A stretch of DNA of 64,000 bases from Channallabes apus (taxonomy: Eukaryota > Chordata > Actinopteri > Siluriformes > Clariidae): positions 2,573,501 through 2,637,500 of the forward strand of contig CM060131.1 of assembly GCA_030522415.1 (NCBI GenBank), written 5' to 3'. Under the pieces are notes generated by a model. It did not search any database. It was not told the origin of the DNA and worked only from the letters and a program-made list of their open reading frames with translations. Numbering within the stretch: position 1 is the stretch's first letter; each line of letters begins with the position of its first letter. Shown here one piece after another: positions 1-11,223 of this stretch. A program made the translations under genes and the position numbers.

Positions 1-645
1 AAAAAGACCTCCTTAAAGCATGGCAACTTGTATTTCTACAATATAATTATAGTTAATAAAAATAATAAAAACAGTATTTCTAAGTTGAAATGCTAAAAGT
101 GTATATACACACAATTAACACACAAAGTAATTTTACTGTAGAATTTTACTGCAAGTTCTCATTGAAGTCACTTTATCTGTCATTATCTTTTAGATTGAAG
201 GCTGTTTTGTTTGAATAGGTCGTAAGAGGAATCAACGCATACTGATAATTACACACTGGATAATTACTGCAGTGATTGTTTCAGCTGGCAACAAGTTATT
301 TAACCCCAGTTATTCTTATTTCTCAAATAAGTTGTGAGAAGACCTTATGTTCTGTCCAATGGACTGTGGAGCATTGGAAGAAGGTATGATCAGTGCAGAT
401 TTACCCTGTTCCAGAGTGATTGGCTTGAGCAGTGTAAGAAAAAAAGAGAGATGAATTGATACACCGATCATGCCTAATGCCTAACGTACAAGCTTTTAGG
501 GCAGTGATTATGATCTGAGGTTGATTCTTTTTATCAGGTCTAGTTTGAGCAATGTTATCTGCCCAAAAAGTGAGGTCAGCTGTGACTATCTAAATATATT
601 GAATGACTAGATTTTTCCATCAGTGGATAATTTTTTTTTTTCTTT
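1..645. other. Unannotated AT-rich sequence
   Basis: I see no open reading frame, splice-bounded exon or recognisable repeat family here. In particular I find nothing resembling the missing upstream IDH2 exons. The stretch is AT-rich and most likely intronic or intergenic. Confidence 0.5.
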
Positions 646-895
646 CCTGTTGGTACGGGCATATTCCACAATGACAAGCCAGGATTCATTGGGCTCAAAT
701 TTTAAGACATCATTTTCACACTTGGATTGGCCACCTCCTTAACCCCATTGAGAATCTCTAGGGTGAGCTGGACAAGGCTATACACAGTGGTTTGTATCTC
801 CCATCATCACGATCTTGGAGAGAAATCACCGTAATTCTGGATAGAGATAAATGTTGTGACATTGCTTTAATTATGGTGCCTTACAGTTTTCATAA
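646..895 (+). mobile_element. Decayed DDE (Tc1/mariner-type) transposase fragment
   Basis: Read on the + strand with frame changes, this holds a relic of a DDE transposase C-terminal half. There is a HNDKP-like block near 670. Near 740 comes a WPP stretch followed by NPIENL, a TAG stop where the family usually has Trp, and GELDKAIHSG. The NPIE block carries the third catalytic acidic residue of DD34E transposases. Terminal repeats were not found and several stops interrupt the frame, so this is a dead fragment. The family assignment rests on a few short motifs. Confidence 0.5.
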
Positions 896-1272
896 GCTTT
901 GGCAAAGGTGGTATTAGTGTGTGCGATTTATTTATTTATTTATTTATTTTTGGCAAAGCAGTGTTTAACAGTGTTCGCTTTAGGCAGGCAGAGTGCTCAA
1001 AATAAAAAACACACAGAACATCTAAGACAGAGAAGCACAGGTTGTTAGCTCCTTTACAATGGCCAAGAATAACATGGAGTAATAAAACCATTCACTTATT
1101 CACCGAGCTATCTCGGGGTAACCCAGCGCACATGGCAGGGTACAACATGACAGGATGTACAGGACAGGGTAGCAAACCATCACAGGGCACAAGCAAACGT
1201 AGTTGCACACACTGCAGGCATTAAGAACAAACTAATTAGCCTACCCTGCATATTAAATGCTTGCACAGACGT
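896..1272. other. Unannotated flank of the Pao element
   Basis: A short TTTA-type simple repeat lies near 930-951. No gene or repeat family is recognised before the left LTR begins at 1273. Confidence 0.4.
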
Positions 1273-1813
1273 TGTAGATGCGGTCATGTTATTTCACTAG
1301 TTTTGACGCGTAGCTTTGGTTTGATCATTTACTCACAAGAACGGAAGTCCGATGATTTCTTTGTCTTGGTATTTTATTTTCAGCATCAAAGATTCAACAC
1401 TTCATACAGTCGTCTTGAGTAAATCCACTGTGGTTACGGACACCTGTTGCTGTATCGAATGGTTCAATGTTACCTTATAACAACAGCTTTGTTATATCTA
1501 TCTCATTGCGTTTAGCTCACGGTCAAAGCTTGTGTATCCGTAGCCTTCCGCATCTAAAACTGAACTTTCTATCGTACGATAGTCATACAAATGCATGTAA
1601 TAGTGGAATGACATCACAGACCAACTCACGATTGTCAAAATGGATGTTTAACTAACACATTCAGAGCTTGTGGCTTATGTAATAAACTTAATGCTTAATT
1701 CTTAACTAATGAATAGAATAAGGTAGGATGAAATGAATTAAAACAAATAAAATAAACACAAAAACAAATTCTGCAGATTCATCTTACATAACAAATGTGA
1801 TCTGGCTCTTACA
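1273..1813 (-). repeat. 3' LTR of the Pao element
   Basis: It starts (on +) with TGTAGATGCGG and ends with CTCTTACA, giving the TG...CA termini of an LTR when read on the minus strand. It shares long stretches with 10133-10758, for example the block around ATTTCACTAGTTTTGACGCG. It is about 541 bases, 85 shorter than its partner. The purine-rich block just inside it (complement of 1814-1830) is a plausible polypurine tract. Confidence 0.75.
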
Positions 1814-1993
1814 TTCCAGCCCCTAATTGACAGGCAGGAAGACTGACAATTAATTTTTTTTTATTTTTTTTTTGTAACGACATGAAATTAAACATTGTTA
1901 ACCTTCAAAAACATTTTACATTTTTTAAATCTATAATATTTATCTCAGGTGTTTATATTTGCGTATCAGATTTCATAACAGATTATAACACAT
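1814..1993 (-). other. Pao 3' untranslated stretch before the LTR
   Basis: About 180 bases lie between the integrase stop and the 3' LTR. They contain T-rich runs at 1853-1873 and nothing else recognisable. Confidence 0.4.
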
Positions 1994-3057
1994 TTAACAG
2001 TCCGTTTCACATATGAGGCACAGCTTGTCAATGGGTCTTTCCAGGGTGTTGCTCTTAGTTTTGACTAACACACGTCTCACAAGTCCCCCTTTGTCGGGGA
2101 GCACTTTCGTGATTCGTCCGATAACCCATGAATTTCTTGGAGAAGACTCTTCAATTATTAAAACTATATCTCCAATCGAGAGGTATTCACGCACCCATCG
2201 CTTCCAGAACAGATCTGCCAGATATTGAGTCTGCTTCCACCTGCGACGTGCATAGATGTCTTCCTTCTTAAAGAGCCCAGGAGGCAGGTTCGGCTGTTTT
2301 TTCAGTAGCAGTAGGTGATTGGGTGTCAGGGGTTCCAGATCTGTGGGATCTTCAGAGACGGTAGTGAGGGGTCGGTTATTCATTATCGCCTCCACTTCAC
2401 ACATGAATGTATACAAACTCTCATCATCCAGTGTTTGTTCTTTCAGTACAGATCTAAAGATTTTTCTAACTGATCTAATCTGCCTTTCCCATATTCCACC
2501 AAAGTGAGAACCAAAAGGTGGATTAAATGTCCACTGTATGCTCTTTTGCATAAGGAAGCTTTCAATTTGTGCCTGGTTCCATTGCTGAATTGCCTTGCGC
2601 AGTTCGGTCTCTGCGCCTGTAAGGTTCGTTCCATTGTCACTTCTCATGCTTGACACCTGACCTCTCCTATTCACGATGCGTCGAATGGCGATCACACAAG
2701 AGTCTGTGTCAAGCGAATGAGCGATTTCAATATGCACGGCTCTTGTAGTTAGACAAGTGAAAAGTACGCCATATCTTTTAACGTTACTTCTGCCACGTTT
2801 GACCTCGAAGGGTCCGAAGTAGTCTACGCCCACATTAGTAAAGGGTGGGTGATCTGGTGTTATTCTATCACTTGGCAGTTCTGACATTTTTTGCTCACAT
2901 GCTTTAGCTCTAGACTTCCTGCACATCACACACCTGGAGAGAAACTGTCTTACGAGTGAGTTAGCAGTCGGGATCCAGTATTTCTGCCGCAATTCTGAAA
3001 GCATGTAATTTCTGCCACTGTGTCCAATCCTTTCATGAACTTCTCTTAATATTAATG
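1994..3057 (-). pseudogene. Pao integrase domain (open, but part of a broken pol)
   Basis: This frame is the longest intact part of the element, about 350 residues. Upstream of the first Met (at 3004) the frame already encodes the HERIGH zinc-binding histidines. These pair with a CVMC block to form the HHCC domain. The catalytic core shows GVDYFGPF (first D), RSDNGTNL (second D) and WERQIRSV (E). A C-terminal domain typical of Pao integrases (SIGDIVLIIEES region) follows, ending about 180 bases before the 3' LTR. Integrase would insert the cDNA copy into the host genome. The domain is open, but it has lost frame continuity with the rest of pol. Confidence 0.85.
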
Positions 3058-3537
3058 TTACAATATGTGAGTCTTTAGGTACAACGACTCTGGGTGTTTA
3101 ACGTGCTCTGGCATTGCGAACCTGCCGAGACGTCCTCCGACTCTCAGCAATCCATCCTGTAGCACTGGGTCCAGTTTGGACAAGCAACTGTTTCTTTTTA
3201 CAGATGCCTTTCGTTTTTGCTGTGTGGGAATTCCCTGTTTGAATTCTGCTGCTGCTTTACCCTTTTGCAACGTGAGAATTTCTTCCGTAAAATTTTGTCT
3301 TTGAGTGAACTTAATGATTTCGTTTTCTGCTCTTGTTAGGTCTTGAGCTGTTATCGACTTGTGATTTTCTGTCTTTGGGTTATCTGTGTGTGTTTTGACC
3401 CTTTCTGTTTTTTGTTTGAGCATGTCTCTGATGCGAAGGATCCAGGCAACGGATCTTTTTAACTTGTGCCAATCGGAATGATAATTAATTAGGTTGCTCA
3501 CTGCGTCTGTGCCTCCTGTAGTGCTCACAATGTTCAC
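3058..3537 (-). pseudogene. Pao pol linker between RNase H and integrase
   Basis: About 160 residues lie in a separate frame between the RNase H and integrase fragments. The end reads VLQDGLLRVGGRLGRFAMPEH, the conserved lead-in to the integrase zinc domain of Pao elements. The N-terminal part is lysine- and glutamate-rich. A stop separates it from the integrase frame, and a frame change separates it from the RNase H part. Confidence 0.7.
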
Positions 3538-3643
3538 TGAAGCTGAGAGCTTAATTTCAACATCATTTTCTTTTATTGATGTGTCATGAATATTTCCGGG
3601 CCAGTTACACTCTGCTTCTTTGAGAAAGGAAGGGCGACGTTTC

Positions 3644-3894
3644 TCAAATCCAGGTGACGTTTTTCATAAACCTTTCACAGGATACCCCCCTGGACGCAGA
3701 ATCAGCTGGGTTTTTTGAGGTATTGACGTACCTCCATTGCTTTGTCTTGGTTGACTCTCTTATAGTGGCAATTCTGTTGGCCACAAAGGTCTTAAAACGA
3801 AGTGTTTTATTGTCAATGTATCTCAAAACAGTTGTACTGTCAGTCCAAAACATCGAGTCTAGTAATTAAAATTCAAGTTGCTCTCAACATTTTG

Positions 3895-3930
<36 letters not shown>

Positions 3931-4352
3931 GCGATCACTGCCGCCGTCAATTCCATTTGTGTAATTGTGGTTTGTTTCAGGGGTGCTACACGGGAGTTCC
4001 CCATCATGAATGCGCAATGTGTGAGTCCATCAGCATTTACTAACCTGAGGTATGAGACAACTCCGTATCCCATTTCACTTGCATCCGAGAAGTGATGGAG
4101 TTGTGCTGTAACTGTGGCTCCAAAGTCGGCTGGTTTCACGCACCTTGCTACGCTGAACTCGGACAGTTGGGGCAGCTCTTGCAGCCAGGTTTTCCATGCT
4201 TTATCAAACTGCTCGGGAATGTCGTCATTCCGTGCGAGTTTTTCTTTACATAACTGTTGCATTAGAGTTTTAGCTGGCAGTATGACAGGCGCGAGAAAAC
4301 CTAAGGGGTCGTAAATCGAACTGGTGATTGACAGGATTCCTCGTCTTGTCAC
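3644..4352 (-). pseudogene. Pao RNase H domain, split by a poly(A) insertion
   Basis: Two frames together carry the RNase H signature residues. The part from 4352 begins TRRGILS and YDPLGFLAP (the end of the RT connection), then HHFSDAS (first D) and MELTAAVIAV (E). It then runs into a lysine run made by 31 T on the + strand. The part from 3853 starts FWTDSTTVLRYI (third acidic residue) and contains NPADSASRG (fourth). RNase H would remove the RNA strand of the RNA:DNA hybrid during reverse transcription. The homopolymer and frame break make it non-functional. Confidence 0.8.
3897..3927. repeat. T31 homopolymer inside RNase H
   Basis: An uninterrupted run of 31 T on the + strand falls between the conserved VIAV and DKMLR segments of RNase H. 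On the coding strand it reads as poly-lysine. Confidence 0.9.
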
Positions 4353-4355
4353 AGG

Positions 4356-5222
4356 TCATTCTTTTAAACTAATTTTGAACTTGAACATATCTGAATTAAT
4401 GCACCACAGCACCCCCAGAGCTCTCTCAACCGGGAGAGCATCTTTACTCAAGTTTAATTCTCTCATGTCTTTGATCCTTTCGCTCTCGGGAATCACAGTC
4501 AGTAGGGCACGGCTATTGCTTGCCCACTTAGTGAGGTTAAACCCTCCGCTTGCACAGAGACTTGTGAGATCGTTGTATAGGGCGACTGCTTGATCATGAC
4601 TCGAAACGGATTTCAGGCAGTCGTCTACGTAAAAGTTTTTAAGTACTGTATTGGCTGCCACAGCAGGTGCTTTGCTGCGGTTTTCTTCTGCTGTCTTTCT
4701 AAGAGCGAAGTTGGCAAGGCTTGGAGATGATTTTGCACCGAACAAATGAACTACCATTTTATACTCAACTAAATCTTGGTTCACATCTCCATTCGGCCAC
4801 CATAGGAAGCGCAGCAGATCTGTGTCCTTCTCGGGGACTCTCACTTGATAGTACATGACTTCTACATCTGCCATCATGGCAATTTCTTCTTGTGTAAAGC
4901 GTGTGAGCACGCCAATGAGTGAGTTTGTTAGGTCTGGTCCTTGTAGGAGGTCGCTATTTAGTGACACTCCTTGATAACTGGCAGCACAGTCAAAAACCAC
5001 CCTCAGGTTATTCTTTTGAGGATGATAGACGCCATGATGCGGTATGTACCACACATGAATGTCTTGACGGTTTACGTGATGTGTAGGGACCCTGACTGCA
5101 TGACCCTTTTTTAGCATGTCATTCATGAAGTTTGTGTACTCCTCGTGAAAGGAGCTGTTGCTAGTGAGTTTTCTTATGAGATTCAATATGCGCTGCATGG
5201 CTGCATTTCGGTTGTTGGGCAT
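4356..5222 (-). pseudogene. Pao reverse transcriptase domain
   Basis: About 289 residues have clear Pao-type RT motifs. VWYIPHHGVYHP and LRVVFDCAA lie in the fingers. MADVEVMYYQVRV is the first catalytic Asp block, and LLRFLWW follows it. FYVDDCL is the polymerase active-site YVDD. The frame ends in a stop just before the conserved TRRGIL connection, which continues in the neighbouring frame. The enzyme would copy element RNA into cDNA. The internal stop shows that the copy is dead. Confidence 0.85.
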
Positions 5223-5303
5223 TTGAACGGATGCTTTCTTAAGTGGGAGGCTGATGTAGAAGTGATTATCAGTTCTTAGATCTCGTTAATAACTCCTTGC
5301 AGT

Positions 5304-6002
5304 TCACAGATAATCTTCTTGTGACATCTCTGCCTTGTCATCGCAATTTCGTTCGGGAAAATCATGGTTATATTGCTCTATCAGCATTCGTTCTACACTT
5401 TCAATAGAGGTTCGGTCAACTGTAACGCTCGCTGGTTCGTTATTGGGCTGGCTGTCCTCGACGGGTTCTCGGAGAGGCCCGTTCACGATCCAGCCGAGGG
5501 GGGTCCGTACTGCGTATGGGCCCATGTGCCTGCTATTAATGATTTGCGATGGTTCTAAGAGCTCGTACTCTCTATTGCTTATGAGAATTTCGATTCCAGC
5601 ATTAATCTGGGGCAGTTTTACGTCGCTAAGGTATGGCCACTTATCGATGTCATGCTGTTGTGGAATGTTTTCCACTGTAGCTGGGATGCACTTGTGTGTG
5701 AGAACTTTGGGAAGTTCGATGAAGGTGTTTTCTTCCAGCCCACTAATCACTAGGTCGGTGAGCATGTAACTGTCAACTGGTTTTGTGGAGCTCATGGTGC
5801 TCAGCAGTATTTTAACTCTTCTGCCTTGTACATTCAATTGCCCTACTAGTGACTCTGTGCAGAATGTGGTGGAACTACCTTGGTCTATAAATGCATACAC
5901 TTCTACTATTGTGTCACCTGTCTTGGACTTTATTTTAACAGGTACAATGGGGAGGATGCAATTACCTCCAGCCCCAGTGAGCGCATTTAATTCGTGACTC
6001 AC
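5304..6002 (-). pseudogene. Pao aspartic protease (peptidase A17-like)
   Basis: About 233 residues. The N-terminal part has LPIVPVKI, then AFIDQGSSTTFC, the D-x-G-S active site of retroelement aspartic proteases. Further on, IEILISNREYELL and TPLGWIVNGP are conserved features of Pao proteases. The fragment ends in a stop about 80 bases before the RT frame, so the junction is broken. The protease would process the Gag-Pol precursor. Confidence 0.8.
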
Positions 6003-6343
6003 TGCAGGTGGTGCATTTATTTATTTATTTTTTTGTTTCGTTTCCGTGGGCGCTTGTGGCTAACTGCGCCGTGTCTTGCACTGCTATGTGTAGCATGCGA
6101 GGATGTGGCTTTGAGCACAATGAACATGTTATTTTTATGTCTTTCCATAAATGACCCTTTCTTAAACATCCGAAACAGAATCCATTCCTTTTTAAGAATT
6201 CTACTTTGTCTTTCTGTGTCTTATCGTTAAATTGGAAGCAATCGTCTAAGATATGCTCCCCTTTGCAATGTGCGCACGGTTTAGTGGAGGCGCTGACAGG
6301 TAATGCACTGGCGTTCCCTTTTATGATCGAGTCTTTGTAATGT
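6003..6343 (-). pseudogene. Gag C-terminal zinc knuckles
   Basis: Although no long frame is open here, the minus strand reads CAHCKGEHILDDC followed about 25 residues later by CFGCLRKGH. These are the two cysteine-histidine knuckles that precede the protease in Pao elements. They would bind the genomic RNA. A stop (at 6344-6346 in the preceding gag frame) and loss of frame towards the protease mark decay. Confidence 0.65.
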
Positions 6344-7546
6344 TTACCAACCTGTCTGACCTCGGGTGTCGAAGCTGACCCTGGGTTTTCCTTGGCCCTT
6401 TTGTTTGGGTCCTTGAAAGGATGTGTGACTGGATTTTCTGTCGCTGGTTGCGGCGTCCAGGTCAGCGAAGGACGGGTCGGAGTACAGTCTAGCTTGTTGA
6501 TCGATGAAGTCCACCAGCTGGGCGAACTTGGCTCTTGTTCCGTGGAGCTCGTAGTGCTGGTGTGAGCAAAACTTCCACCTGTCGATCAGCTTGTGGGGCA
6601 GCTTTGTGAGAATGTCAGTCATGCACTGGCTGCTACTCAACTCGTCCATGGATTCACGGTTCTCCATGGCGTTTTGGCAGGTTGTCAGGAACGAGGAGAG
6701 GGCGCTTAACTCCCTTCCGTCGTCTGGCTTTATTTTTGCCCACTTAGCTGCCTTTTGCTTATATGCTGCTGCAATTCTTAGTTCGTTACCAAACCTGTCG
6801 TGCAGCAATCTGTCATGTTCATGCAGCTCGCTACAAGATCTTTGGGTTCGCCTGTGGTGAACAGTTCGAGATAGGACAGCTTTTCAACGTCGTCAGCTTT
6901 GGATTCAACGAAACGCTCAAAGGATATCATGAAGGACGAGAATTTAAACGGGTCTCCATTGTACGGAGGAATGTTGCGCTGTGGCAGGGTGGATATCATG
7001 TGGCTTCTCGCGAGCATTTCTGTGAGTTCTGCTTGACGTTGCACCTGGAGCCCTACTGTGTCGAGGCTCTGACGTAAGTGTTCATTGTCTTGAGTGGTGC
7101 ATTCTGTCATACTAAATGGGTTTCTTAAGGTGCTTATCGGTTGCTGATTTGTGCTTGCAAGCGCGCCTGGGTGAACTGCCTGGCGTTGCATTTGACGCCG
7201 TACTGCATCGTAACCCTGCCATAGATGTTTGTTGTTGTGGGTTTGAGCTCATGGGCATGCCTGAGTGGGCTGCCCCGTAGAGTGTTGGCATTCGATAATG
7301 TGCTGTATCGAAGCTCTGACATAACTGTTCATTGTCTAGGATGGGACATTCATTTTGTGTACTTGCCATTGTAGGTCTGACACTGATGGGCTCGCTTGAA
7401 CGGTCTGCCTCGAAACGTGACGAAGCGTGCTCGTGATATTCCGTGGGCACGCTGTGCTCGTGGAGTTCATTGTGTTCCAAGTCTGTAGAGTGCGCGCTGC
7501 TTAGGTGCGCGTTGCTCGATTCAGTGGCTGCGCTTGGCTTTTGCAT
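6344..7546 (-). pseudogene. Pao gag, central part, frameshifted
   Basis: Three overlapping frames carry the gag body. From 7546 there is a low-complexity Ser/His/Thr-rich segment. From 7191 comes NIPPYNGDPFKFSSFMISFE and LELFTTGEPKDLV, the conserved gag core (DUF1759-like). From 6808 it continues with RFGNELRIAAAY and a Ser/Leu-rich helical region. Gag would form the particle. At least two frame changes separate these blocks. A sub-repeat with ALRYS/TASNA-like repeats near 7130-7320 suggests local tandem duplication. Confidence 0.7.
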
Positions 7547-7611
7547 TTTGAGTTGGAAAGGTGAGAGTGCGCGCTGCTCGATTCAATGAGTGCGCTCTTT
7601 CTCGTGGGCGA

Positions 7612-7867
7612 TCAGCTGTCGTATTCGGAGTAAGCATTTATTTCAGCTTTGGCCTTTGCGAGTTCCGTATCAAGTCTCAGCCTTTTCTTCTGTGCCTTTA
7701 GTTTTACCTTTTCCATTTCTAGTTGCGCCTTTTCATTTTTAGTTGCGCCTTTAGTTGCTCTTCCAGCTTCTGCCGTTGGTCTAAGGCTGCTGCTTCAGCT
7801 AGCAGGGCTGCTCTGGTGGCTTCTGCCCTTGTTAGCCGAGCTGATTATGAGGAGGACCTCATCCTAA
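7612..7867 (-). pseudogene. Gag N-terminal coiled coil
   Basis: The minus strand encodes a Lys/Glu/Ala/Leu-rich heptad-like segment (RAEATRAALLAEAAAL, then EKVKLKAQKKRLRL) split by one frame change. Such an N-terminal coiled coil is usual in Pao gag proteins. No start codon could be fixed. Confidence 0.5.
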
Positions 7868-10132
7868 TGCTGCCGTTATCTGTGACACGCTGTCGCCTGG
7901 CGAGACATCGTCTTCGCGACGTCAGAGTGGCCCTTGGTGTCCGCTATCCAGCGATCCACCTTAACTATGAATTCTGTGCATCCTTGAACCTCAGGTGTGA
8001 AGCAGGCGACCTGATCGCGTTTGTGTTCGTCTTTGAGTGTACACTAGCACATCAACATTGCTTCTCATGAAGTCTTTTCCCAACTTCCCGTATTCGGGTC
8101 TGTACTTAGTTTCGGTATGCTCAATTCGATTAATTTTCCCAACTGACAACCGCCGTACGTTATCCGAACATTAATCGTTAACTGATCCGATTAGAATTAA
8201 ATGAAAATAGAACTGAGGAGTGTCTGATCAAATATACAAACATTTTTTTCCCAGTTTTTATTTTAACATGTGCAAACAATAGCACACAGAACATATTGTA
8301 GTGTTTTACCGCCGGAAAGGATGTTGGAGAGACGAGTGAGCTAACTTGCGTGAGGTTAGCATGAAGGAGCATGACAATTAACAGTCAACATAACCGAAGT
8401 CACCAACTTAGCTAAACTTTCCCAACAGGGTGAACACAAAAGAAATAAAACCTCACGCAAAGCAATGACGGTCGTCAGCCTCCGCCCCGCCCACGCCACA
8501 ATATCAAGAACAAAATCTGGATTCACACATCGTCAAATTTTTACGCACCTGCAGCGTTTCCGACAACAGAGAAAAACAAAGTACTATAAATAAAAAGAAT
8601 AAAATAAATAGGCCTGCACTAAATATTTTTTACTTAAATAACAAATTAAGATTACAAAACGAAAACACGCTGAAATACCTTTGAAGTTTGCCTCAGGTAG
8701 GCAAATTTTTTCATCCATTGGCTACTAAGTTTTTTCTGTAAAAAAAAAAAATTGCAGGCCTGCCTCAAACCTCAAACTGTCTAAATAAAAAAAAAAAAGT
8801 AACATGTCAACGTGCTGTGGGGATAGTCTGGAGCGCAACCTAAACACCCTCTGGCACAGATGTCCCAGGAATGCAGCGATAAGGCCGCGCTAGAATGGCC
8901 AGTCTCGGGAAGCGCTGTTCATTTGCTTTCCACCAGTCTAGAGAATTAATAACCAAAGAGGACGGATTGTCTCTCATATAAATGTCCACCTCTGCTCCAT
9001 AATCAGTGACTTCTTTTCTCTCGCTTCATTTTGCTTGCCAGGCAAAATACATGATAACGCCCCATGAGTTAACAAATTAGCGTATGTGTATATTTATGCC
9101 GCAAAACTTTATACTACTACTACTAATAATAATAATAACTAGAGAGCAAAAATTTCTGAAGAAATTAAGTGTGCCTATGCCGCTGCCGGGTCACCTAATG
9201 TGTGCAGCATCATAGACGGATGATGAGAGAACTATGATGAACTATGATGTCATAGCTGATGCTGGTCTCAAAGCCTGGTGTACGGGACATTTTGGTGCGG
9301 TTTTCAGGGATCTGTGGGAAAACCATGCGTCGAATCCCCACCAAAAGTGATAGCACACCATTCCCGATCGAGCCGCACAAAACGGTGTAACATACGTGAG
9401 GGTCGTCTCAAAGCTGCGGGGCGAGAGGTGGTTTTAGGCGGAAGAATAATAAATGGATTTCGGGGACATTTCTGGGGGAAGAGTAATAAGTGCGCATAGG
9501 TACGTGTGTGTGTGTATGTATGTGGATAGATAGAGAGAGAGATATAGATTGTCAGATTGTCTATCGTCTTAATCGCGGTTGAGATCACGTGACATTGCAT
9601 GTTACATAACCACGCAATACACATTCACTTCTAATATCCAGACCTGGAAATACATTTTACCCCGCTGAGATGCGCCCGTACAAACCAGGCACGGCAAGGC
9701 GGAAACAATATTAAACAATCCTGACATTTTAAATAAATTGTTCTTAAATAAAAAAACTGTGGGTTTAAAAAAAAAAACGCTTGTGATTCGAGCGGTGCTG
9801 CTCAAGTTGGTCCGCGCTGAGCGATTCACCGGGCTGCCCAAATTAACCCGATCATCTCTGCGCTATCCAGATAGTCTGGGCCGCGCAGATATTTGGTTCA
9901 ATCGGGTGTAAAAACAATAAAAACGCGAGCGCACAAAATCCTTATCAACTGTTTATTCTCCTTTATTCACAAAAACAAACAAACTCCAACACACGCGACA
10001 CCTTAGAGCAGGAAGTGCGCATGCGCCTTTTGCCCTTCTACGGCAAGCCTGAGGGGATAAAAACCTCAAACACACATGCACCTCACGTGCATCTAACATT
10101 AGCACAATATAACAATCTAACAACAATATAAC
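7868..10132 (-). other. Pao 5' leader and unexplained internal sequence
   Basis: About 2.2 kb separate the gag N-terminus from the 5' LTR, long for a leader. I see A-rich runs (8741-8752, 8789-8798), an ACT/AAT microsatellite (about 9113-9140) and a GT/GATA/GA-rich patch (9500-9545). There is no coding capacity I trust. Segments near 8810-9060 and 9240-9500 are GC-richer than their surroundings and could be an unrecognised insertion. Confidence 0.4.
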
Positions 10133-10758
10133 TGTAGATGCGGATGGCTTATTTCACTAGTTTTGACGCGTAGCTAATGTCTTAAAGTTTCACTCACATG
10201 ACAGAAGTCCGATCTCTTTGTCTTTGTCGTTTATTTGTCAGCATCAAAGAATCAACACTTCATACAGTCGTCTTGAGTAAATCCACTGTTATTACAGACA
10301 CCAGTTGCTGCATCTTGCAAATCTCTGAGTTTTACAACAACCTGTTTGCTGTATCTTGTAGATTACAATCTTGGCTTGGGTATATAACAACTCTCTTGTT
10401 GTTTCTTAGATTCCCAGCTTACGTTAGCTTACGGTTACAACAACCTCGTTGCTGTATTTTACATTTCTAGCTTACCGGGAGCTCTCACTAGCTGACGGTC
10501 TAAAGCTTGTGTTTCCGTAGCCTTCCAAATCTATACTGAGCTTTCTAGCATATCACAGTCACACAAATGCATGTAATAGTAGAATGACATCACAGACCAA
10601 CCTACGATTATCAACTTATGATGCATAACTAAGAAATATATAAAGCTTATGGCTTACTAATGAATAGAACAAGGTAGAATAAATGAAATAACAGCAAATA
10701 AAATAAACTAAAATAAACACAACAACAAATTCATAAAAAGTGCGATATGGCACTTACA
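10133..10758 (-). repeat. 5' LTR of the Pao element
   Basis: It begins (on +) TGTAGATGCGG and ends CACTTACA, matching the left LTR with many small differences. It is about 626 bases. The extra length comes from a partly repeated block near 10325-10465 that contains several copies of an ACAACxTxxTTGCTGTAT-like motif. As the minus-strand 5' LTR it would carry the element promoter. Confidence 0.75.
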
Positions 10759-11217
10759 ATAACAATTAGGTTTGTTACACATCCAATCGAATATGGCCAA
10801 AGTAAAGAAATGCGACAAACCTCAGCAATTCCCAGTTTAAATAAAATTACATTATGTAAAAGTGCATCCCTAAATTGTAATAATAATTATTATTATTATT
10901 ATTAATAATATTAAATCAACCTAAACGGGTGTAGATAGAGATTTTTACTGAGCAACTCTGTAGTATTATTTCCTGTTGTTGCTTCATTACAAGCTGCTTT
11001 GTGGCAATGATCATTGTTAAAAGTGCAATATAAATAAAATGTAATCAAAAAACATGAATTGCTCTAGAATGTAGAAAAAATTTTTTGTCTAAACTTAAGC
11101 AAACTTTTGACTAGTGCTGTCTGCCTTTATACTTTGCAATTTCTACTAAATGGTTCACAGTAGTTAATCTTATAAAATGTTACGTTGCTATGCTTTAAGG
11201 AGGTTGAAAGGTTGAGT
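10759..11217. other. Unannotated sequence right of the Pao element
   Basis: AT-rich, with an ATT/AAT microsatellite near 10878-10912. No exon or repeat family is recognised. Confidence 0.4.
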
Positions 11218-11223
11218 ACTCAC

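Larger units (their letters stand above)
1273..10758 (-). mobile_element. BEL/Pao LTR retrotransposon, degraded
   Basis: Two long terminal repeats (1273-1813 and 10133-10758) flank a minus-strand internal region. It encodes, in transcription order, gag, two zinc knuckles, aspartic protease, reverse transcriptase, RNase H and integrase. This protease-RT-RNase H-integrase order, with a Pao-type FYVDDC RT motif and a DQGSS protease motif, identifies the BEL/Pao clade. The coding region is split by frameshifts, stops and a 31-base homopolymer, so the copy cannot make a full polyprotein. The five bases on each side of the LTR pair (gacgt and ataac) do not match, so no target-site duplication was found. 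It lies upstream of the first visible IDH2 exon, in antisense to IDH2, probably in an IDH2 intron. Confidence 0.85.

Noticed and set aside
1042..1655. Two 60-codon + strand frames near the left LTR
   Set aside because: No motif or splice context, and one lies inside the LTR.
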